From: Atrina japonica
Lineage: Eukaryota; Mollusca; Bivalvia; Pterioida; Pinnidae
Length of the DNA stretch: 64,000 nt
Direction of reading: 5' to 3'
Assembly: GCA_030159075.1 (NCBI GenBank)
Contig: BROG01000479.1
Location: 186,001-250,000, forward strand
Positions 44,701-54,500 of the stretch are shown here, in pieces. Made by a program: the position numbers and the translations under genes. Position 1 is the first letter of the stretch. The number at the start of each line of letters is the position of its first letter. The notes below the pieces were generated by a model, which saw nothing but the letters and a program-made list of their open reading frames with translations, ran no database searches and was not told the origin of the DNA.

Positions 44701-47700
44701 CACTGTATTACCCTAACATGCCTAATGATAATAAATATGGTTCTTGTGAATAGGGGTGCAAGGATACACTTCTTCTAACAATGATACATATCACAATATT
44801 TGGCTCTCAATCGCGATATGTTATATCATACCAGACTTCTGAAATCTGAACAAAAATGAAAAAAAAAAATTCTGCTATTGGAAAAATTTATTAATCCTGA
44901 AAAGGAAAACGGCTTGGAAAACAAAATAAGAATATGCAATACGCATCTTTGCAACATTTATTTATCATTGCACGAAATGCTCCCGATTCTACTTGAGAAA
45001 ATGGTCTCATATCAACTCAAGCACCATGAAGATTGTAATTGATCTTGAAATTGCTTTTGAATGAGGAGAATTTATTTGCCTTTATGTTTTAAAGGCCATC
45101 TGTAAACTTATTTGTCCTGTACCTTGTCCTCTGGTACCCATGAGAGTGTGTTCTGAGACCCGTTTCCCCTTTTGAGTGCAGGCGGTTTATCTCAGATACC
45201 AAGTTAGGCTTATACCTATAGCTATGGGAGTATGACTAAGTCGATCATGTTCATTGTATTGCCCAATTTATATGTCACTTCAACGTAACAGCTGAACAGA
45301 CAAACGGTGTAATTTTATCTGATACATTTTACCGTCTTTCTCTACAACTCTTAAGCAATGATGCAGGGTGCATATTGCGTTTAGTCAATTCTTATCTGTT
45401 TGCGACATTAAATAACTTTCCACAGATTTTAACCAAACTTGGTATGATGCTTCATAACCAAGGAAAATCGGAATAATCAAAATATAACCACTATTTGGCA
45501 GAGTTATAGGACTTTTATAAATTATTATGAAAAGATTAGCTCTTAGGGCATGGTATTTTTTGAACAGTTTTTGTTTATCATGTTTAAAATTGTTTAACAT
45601 TATTTTGGCCGTTATGAAACCCAGATACTGATTTGTTTTAAATGGGGATGGCTTAGTTCTCAAAAAAGTATAGTGCTTCTCAAAAACATTTTATTTTGTA
45701 TTATTATGGATATCACTTACACGTGTTACACATACATTTATTTTTATCTTGCAAGTATTGACCTATAAATCATTCAGGAAACTGCTCAGTGTAGTTTTCC
45801 CAGTCAGAATATAAACACAAACCATATGCTTCAGCATTGTCTTCTGTAAATTGTGCAGACCTCATAGATCAAATGAATAACATGGCTGCCATGAATGAAG
45901 ATACGGGTTAGGGTTGTGTGAATGTGTAGCTGATCATCATGTGTTGTGTGAATATGTAGCCATCCATCATGTGTTGTGTGAATATTTATCTGTCTATCAT
46001 GAGTTGTGTGATTGTGCAGCTGTCCATCATGTGTTGTTGATTGTGTAGCCATCTATTATGTGTTGTGTGAATGTGTAGCTGTCCATTATGTGCCATGTGA
46101 ATGTGTAGCTGTCCATGTGTTGTGCCAATATGTAGCCATCCATCATGTGCTGTGTGAATGTGTAGCTGACCATTATGTGTTATGTGAATGTGTAGCCATC
46201 CACCATGTGCTGTGTGAATATGTAGCTGTCCATCATGTGTTGTGTGAATGTGTAGCTATCCATTTTGTGTTGTGTGAATGTGTAGCCATCCTTCATGTGT
46301 CGTGTGAATGTGTAGCTGTCAATGATGTGATGTGTGAATGAGTAGCTGTCAATGATGTGTTGTGTGAATGTGTAACTGTCAGTGTGTTGTGTGAATGTGT
46401 AGATGTCAGTGATGTGTTGTGTGAATGTGTAGCTGTCAGTGTGTTATGTGAATATGTAGCTGTCCATGTGTTGTGAATGTGTAGCTGTCCATCATGTGTT
46501 GTGTGAATGTGTAACTGTCCATCATGTGTTGTGTGAATGTGTACCTACCAGCATGTATTGTATGAATGTGTAGTCATTCATCATGTGTTATCCACCATGT
46601 GTTGTGTGAGTGTGTAACTCCATCTTGTATTGTGTGAATGTGCGCAAGCTTTCAAACATTTTCAATTTTTATTTTGTTTTGTCATTAACGGTAGGACCCA
46701 TTTTCTTCAAATATAGTGTTTAGCTTCCCAAGGTTAGAGTTAACAAAATTTTATATAATGTGTATTACCTTGATGCTTGGAATAAGATAAGATTTATGTG
46801 GATAAACAATAGATAATTTGAATTTTGAAGGAACTTGATTCATTTCATATCTTTTCCCATTCTATGTCCATTTCATGGCAGATGTACATTTCTCAGAATG
46901 TGTGAATCATTAGCAGTTCTCTTGTTTTGATAATTTGCCTACCATAAAATTTAACACTAATTTTGTTGAAGTTGTAAAGTTGGATAAAGACAGGACACAG
47001 GTCTGATTGTCACTCTCTGCTTTTTATTATTGTATTTGCTTTCAATCCTTTCCATGATTCTTATTTTATTTGTTCAATTCTCTTTTTTCATATTTGTTTT
47101 AATTGCATTTAAAAAAAAAAAACGGCATGTTGCAGATATTTTTTATATCCACAAACATATCTGAGGATGGAAAATATAATATTTCAGAGCTTCTGATTTG
47201 TGTATTGTACATGCTTTATATTCAGAACTTTTCAGAATTTAACTCCCCTATATATGAAAACATATATCCACCCAAAGCATACATGAGTCAGATGCTTACT
47301 TTCATGGCATTGTGTCTAAGTATTGGAAAATCAAGGTAAAAAGTTTTCCATTAGAATATGTACACAATTTATCTCCTTTTCATGTAAACAGATAACACGG
47401 TATTAAAGATTTGTATGGTCTAGATATGTCTATTGATTAGATAAAGTACAGTAGTCTTGTGTTCTACAAGTTAGCAGAGCTGGGAGCTTCCCTGGCTTTG
47501 TGGTGAGAATATCACACAGTCTCACTGGAATGTGTGTTGATTATGTGAGAAAGTTTGTCAGTTTACTTGGTGGAGGTCATTGGTCTTTTCCCGGAGATAT
47601 TGTAACCGTGTTTTATCCTCTGCCATTAAAAACTGGCCATTGGTGTAACTGAAAAATTGTTGAGTTGGGACTGAAAAGCATTGAAATTAATAATTGAATA

Positions 47701-48493
47701 AAAAAAAATTTCATTTCACATGTTTAATTAAACAATATAAATTGATGATACATGCTGTCTGCTCATTTCTCACACCTGGGATAGGCTGATCCTAGTTTTT
47801 TTACCAGTATCGGAAAATTCTATCTGGAACTGCTGATCCAGAACAATTTGTATCCCTCTGTGCATCGTCTGTATTTTTGTAAACATGGTTGCATACAAAA
47901 TTCGCTTTGAAAGGAAATGAATATTTACATGCATGTGTGTATTATGGGTTTATTATTATTTTTGGTGGATAAACAAATTGGGAGTAATGCGGCTACTAAA
48001 ATAGGTCATACTGATTTATACGTAAACAACCAAAATTTCAAGCTTTCCAGGTGTGAGAAACCAAATCAAGTGCCACATATATGTTATAATGATACCATAT
48101 ACATATAGATTGAGAACATGTTTACAAATTATACAGATTCAGAACTTTGAAAAAATTTTAACAATTATGGCAAGAATATTTTTAAATCTGTAGTATTATA
48201 CTTTCCTGATACAAATTGTACTAAATAGCGATCACATACAGGTAAGATTGTCCTGGATCAGTGTTTATTATGAAACAGTCTATGCAATACAGGTAAGGTG
48301 ACCATTGTAACTGACCAATTATAGGTATTACATGGTAGTATTTAAGACTGATTGCTTGTACTATGAATACCATTAGTTTTGTCGTGTATGCAGAATGACC
48401 GATGGAGTTTTTTTTAGGGCTACACTTGAATTAGTGCTATGACTTGAGCGCGAAAGGCGCTAATATTAGAATACCGTTAAAATAAGTACACAT

Positions 48494-48557
<64 letters not shown>

Positions 48558-51500
48558 ATTTCTAAATTAATGGTCTTTAACCAAATGTCAAGGGCACCAT
48601 CTTTGATTAAAGTGTATTCAATAACTATGCATGATTTGGATTTCAATGCTACCATACAAATATATATATATATATATCCCATTTCTAAATTAATGGTCTT
48701 TAACCAAATGTCAAGGGCACCATCTTTGATTAAAGTGTATTCGATAACTATGCATGATTTGGATTTCAATGCTACCATACAAATATATATATATATATAT
48801 CCCATTTCTAAATTAATGGTCTTTAACCAAATGTCAAGGGCACCATCTTTGATTAAAGTGTATTCGATAACTATGCATGATTTGGATTTCAATGCTACCA
48901 TACCCATAGAGATGGCTATTATATGTTTTTATCACGTATAATGTGAAAACAGGATACATGTATCTTTTTATGCATTCATTACTCTAAATATTTCATATTC
49001 CTGATCCTCATATAAGTAAAAGATCATAATGATAAATTTCAGTGAAGTTCATACAAATTAACTTGAATATGTAAACTTGGAAATACAGTTCTATCACCCC
49101 CCCCCCTCTCTCTCACACACACACACACACATATCGTTATACCACCAAACTTGCATATCATTTCTCTAAAAACAAATGTCTTCCTCTTTAACATGTTTAA
49201 TTCCCCATTACAATGCCAAACTCTATCGCCATCCACCACTGATTTTCCAGTACAAAAGATCATTTATACATGTTACGTCCCTCGATCCCATCGCCAGACC
49301 TGGTGAATGTTCTGTGGAAAGAAACACAGTAAATGTCGGCACTGAATATTAGATGAATACTTTCCCCACACCCATCTTAGTAGATTTACTATATATGTTT
49401 TGTGTTTGGAATTACACATTGAAACTTCACATCTGCATGTAAATCCTATTTTTAGATCACCTGAATCTTTAAGGTGACCTATTGCAATCCCTTCTCACCT
49501 GTCATCGTGCACCCTGCTGGATTCTTTTGGTGGTGCTTTATACATACCTTTTTGAACAATTAATTTTTTTTCTCAAAACCAATTAGGTCAATTCTCCAGA
49601 AATCTAGCATCCCTAGGGTAAGGTTTTCATATTCTTTGGGTTCACAGTGTTGTTACCAGGAGAAGGAGTCAGGTGACTGGCAAAGTCTTTTTGGTCTCCT
49701 GTTTTATAGAACTAGGAGCTAAGGAGGTCTTCACCCAATATTTATAGGCAAGTGTGATCAATTGCACAATTTTATGCCCCCTTTCTTACTCCAGGACTAA
49801 AAGACCATGGGCATTATGCTTTTGATCTGTCTCTTTGTTTGTTTGTTAGCAACATTTCAGTTTTTGTGCATTGATTTAGGATTCTAGATTCAAATTTTAA
49901 TAAAATTTGTTTTTTACCTTTATAGCAGTCACTTGTACATGTTATATCATTTGCCAGAGTTATGGGACTTTTATCATCTTCATGAGTGACATAATTATAG
50001 AGAACATGATACTTCTCAAACAAATTTTATTAGAACATAGTTTGTTGCATTGTGGGATAGATTGTACTGAATAATGGTGTGAAATTTGCTACAGAGCGGA
50101 ATGTATGTTTTACTTGATTTTCACTAGTCAAGCATGAAACATAAAAATCCTACAGCAGTAATATGCCTGTTTGCTGAAATAATTCTGTTTAGAATGCAGG
50201 TTACTGATTTCAGGCTTGTGAATTGCTATGATAGAATTAGACTAGCAGTGCTTCTGCTAGATTATATCTCAGTTGTTTGGTTTTTAGCATTCAGCATTTG
50301 AAGATGCTCTTTGACAGAATTTGACATTTATTTTTTATATCATAAATTTCTATTTGTTGCAAAAATATGGTTCATTTCATATGATTTTAAAATTGCATCC
50401 CCAGCTTAGAAGTACAAATGTACATAGGCAAAAAAAGAATTATGATATCTAAGACACTTTGTGAGTTCTGTATTTAAACAAAGTAAAATGCATATCAAAA
50501 ATGACTTTTTAGGTACATGTATTTATATTGTTATAATTATGTTGATATGTACATTGATATAGAGATGTTAAACTCAAACAATAAGTTTACTGTACAATGT
50601 ATACATCAAATTACACTTCTGTCCTACACACAACAAATTGTATCCTACAAATTACCCTATGCTTTGTACCCTACAAACAATCAGTGCCCTACACATAACA
50701 ATCTGTACCCTCTACACACAACAATATGTGCCCTACACATAACAATCTGTACCCTCTACACACAACAGTATGTGCCCTACACATAACAATCTGTGCCCTA
50801 CACATAACACTCTGTGCCCTACACACAACTGTGCCCCCTACAAACTACTACCTGTGTCCTACACACTACAATCTGTGCTCTACACACTATACAACCTGTG
50901 CCCTACACACAACAATTTATACCCCTACACACAATAATCTGTGCTCTACACACTATACACTCTGTGCCCTACACACAATTTATACCCCTACACACAACAA
51001 GGTGTGCTTTACACACTATACAACCTGTGCCTTACACACAACAATATATACCCCTACACACTACAACCTTTGCCTCACACACTATTATCTGTGCCCTACA
51101 TCAACGATCTGTGCCTTACACAGTACAATCTGTGTATTACGAACTACGACCTGTGCATATGTAATATGTGTATATGAAATCATTATTTGATCAGTAAAAA
51201 AGCGTGCATTAAGTAAACACTTTACACAATCAATGTTTTCCTTTTTCATCTGTTTTAATATGTTACACCCTTATTTTTTGTTTTTGTTTAATATTCTTTT
51301 TATTTACAGGATGCATGCATATCTGAACAGGTTGTCAAATCTTTCTGTAAGTAATTTCTTTTGTCTAATCTATATTATGAGATAGGTAAATTAGACTGAG
51401 GTAGGTAATGGACACTGAGATAAGTAAGTCAGGGAGATAGGTTAATCAAACTGAGATAGGTAAATCTGACTTAGATAGGTAAATCTGACTGAGATAGGTA

Positions 51501-54500
51501 AACCTGACTGAATTAGGTAAGTCAGTCTGAAATTGGTAAGTCAGATAAGTCACACTGAGATAGGGAAGTCACACTTAGATAGGTAAATCAGACCGAGATA
51601 GGTAAATCTGAATGAAATAGGTAAGTCAAACTGAGATATGGAAAGTCAGGTTGAGATAGGTAAATCTGATTGAGATAGGTAAATCAGATTGAGATAGGTC
51701 AGTCAGACTAAGATATGGAAATCACACTGAGATAGATAAGTCTGACATAGGTAAATCAGACTAAGATAGGTAAGTCAGACTGAATTAGGTAAGTCAGACT
51801 GAGATATAATAATCAGAGTTAGGTAAATCTGACCAAGATGGGTAAATCTGACATAGGTAAATGTAAGTAAGTCAGACTGAGGTAGGTATGTCAGACTGAA
51901 ATTGGTAAATCTGACTGAGATAGGTAAGTCAGACTGAGATAGGTAAGTCAGACTGAGGTAGGTAAATCTGACTGAGATAAGATACAGGGAGTAAAGAAAT
52001 ATCACAGGTTGAAAATAAAAGTTGGCAGAGATATTTCCGTGGAGACTGTGATGTGTCTCAAAATTTATTAATGTCCAAAAAAGACATGAAATTATTATTT
52101 ATGATCTATAAAAAACATTTGACAATTTTTATCAATAACTAAGCAATCCATAGAACATTTAATCCATGAAATGCATTGAAATTGAGATTTTAAAGTTTGG
52201 CAGGGAAATTCTTAAGGCAGTGGAAATGGAAAAAATTTAAGTGTGGCTCACAACCACTTGGTTCGTTTGTAGTCTACTCCTTTGAACCTAGACACTACAA
52301 GTATCCCATTTTACACAATGTGCATTGCAATAGGCCCAACTGTTGGGGTGGGGGCTAGTGCTGAGTGGTAAGAATATCTCGCCTTAAATCATGATGTCTC
52401 TTAGCTCTACTCAGCACAGATTCCAGATTCAAGCTTCGCTGTCATCAAATCAAATTTGGTCATGTTGGTGTGAAAGTTTGACAGTTTACTTGCTGAAGTC
52501 TGGTGGTCTGTTCCCTGGAACTTTGTAACCTATCTCATTATCATCGTATAACCAAACAAGAGTTGTCAGAAGACAACAAAGCCCACCAGAAATGGGTGTC
52601 AATTTTCAAAATAGGTGTTTGACCTACAGCCATGGTACGGTAAATATTTTTATTCCTTCAGGCTAAAAGTTTTGAAAAGTAGCCCAATCCTCATGGTTTA
52701 CAAGATATATCCAAAGTTAAAGTTTTTGAAAAGTCGGTCAAATATCAAGGTCAAGGTCACTTGGTCAAAAGTCAAGGTACCAAATGAAAGCTCTGGTCAT
52801 AATATGTGAAATATCAAAGCCCTGTCACTCATGGTTTAAAAAATATAGCCAAGGTTAAAGTTTTTTAAATTTAGGTCAAGTTCTGAGGTTAATATCACTA
52901 GGTCAAATGTCAAGACACAGAATAAAAGCTCTGTTCATAATATGTGAAATATCAAAGTCCTTTAACTCATTGTTTAAAAGATATAGCCAAGGTTAAAGTT
53001 TTACCTTTAGGTCAAATTCCAAGGTCAATGTCAATAGGTCAAAAGTCATGGTACCAAATGAAAGCTGTGGTCATAAGGAATCTATATGTGAAATATCAAA
53101 GTCATGTCCCTTGCCGTTAAAAAGATATAGGCCAGGTTAAAGTTTTGTCTATGGATGCTGACAACGATGCAGACACGGGGGAATATAGCATTAGCTCTCC
53201 GCACTTTGGTCCTGTGAGCTAAAAATTGTTAAGTGGCACATAAAACATTATTAAAAATTGAAATAATAGCAATACTTATGACAGAAAAGAAAAGACATTA
53301 TATGGTTTTAATATTTCAAAACTTCGTTCTATCACAATTGTCAAAACATTATATAATATTAGTAAAAGTTGCCTCCAGCTTATGGCAAAGTGACATTCAT
53401 TTTGAGATAGAGTTATATTTTAAAAAATTGCATAGTGAAAACTATTGACTAATTGATACATGCAATTTTTCAGGCCGAAATGCAGCCTTTTTGCGTGTAG
53501 TAAGATGTAGATGTCTTGGAGAGGAGTACGATAATAAAACGGCACATACCCAGGAAATAGGTAAGTCTTATTATAATTTAATAACATGCACTCTGTGAAT
53601 AAGTAAATTGTATGATAATCTAATAAGTAGTAGCTAGGAAATAAGTAAATCTTATAATATTCTGATAATAAATGTGTAGAAAAATAAGTAAATCTTATAA
53701 TCATCCGATTACTGGTATGTAGAAAAACAAGTAAATCTTATGATAATCTGATAACTAGTATGTAGAAAAATAAGTAAATCTTATAATAATCAGATAACTA
53801 GTCTGTAGAAAAATAAGTAAATCTTATGATTATCTGATAACTAGTATGTAGAAAAAAAAGTAAATGTTATGATAATCTGATAACTAGTATGTAGAAAAAT
53901 GAGTAACTCTTATAATAATCTGATAACAAGTACCTTAGAATGAAGTACATTTTGCAGTGATTCAATAATAAGATTTTAGGAAATAATTTTATTGTATACA
54001 TGTGATAGAAATAATCTAATATCATATTAAATAAATAGTGAAGTCTTACACTAATCAAATTACATATAACCAGAGAGTGGGTCAATCTTATAATGATTTA
54101 GGACCATGTACCCCAGAAATAGATATACACGTATTGATGACAACTTGATTTTGTATGTTAGATCTTTACCGTTCATTGTAGCACCACATATTGAGGAGGA
54201 AGACAGTGATAATGAAGTGGTATTCTATCTGTTACTTCGAGCTGTGGATAGATTTTATGAAGAATTTAACAGGTATCCAGGATGGTTTAATGATCAAGTG
54301 GAACCAGACATTTCAAAACTAAAGGTATGTGTGTATCATTTTACTTAGTTTTGGTTATTAAGCCTGTCCTGATGTATAATATCAAGATATTGTCCTGCAA
54401 CTTCCCTAATGCCTCGGGGCAATATTTTGACTGTTCCCCTAACACTCATTGAATAACTGTATAATATTTGCCAGAGTTATGAAACTTGAAAATCTTCATG

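Noticed and set aside
46012..46341. Cys-rich 109-codon plus-strand ORF
   Set aside because: Direct product of the 30-bp minisatellite; no signal peptide and no splice context.
48437..48941. Repeat ORFs (156 and 123 codons) with [16 protein letters not shown] and [17 protein letters not shown]
   Set aside because: The 123-bp period keeps both strands open. Three near-identical copies with TA linkers indicate a tandem repeat, not a gene.
50517..51190. Overlapping ORFs of THYNLC / ALHTTICT repeats
   Set aside because: All frames through the CCCTACACAC array stay open because the unit lacks stops.
54106..54181. ATG at 54106 as a gene start (80-codon ORF)
   Set aside because: The frame upstream of 54182 is intron sequence that happens to be open. 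Phase and similarity place the exon 17 start at 54182.
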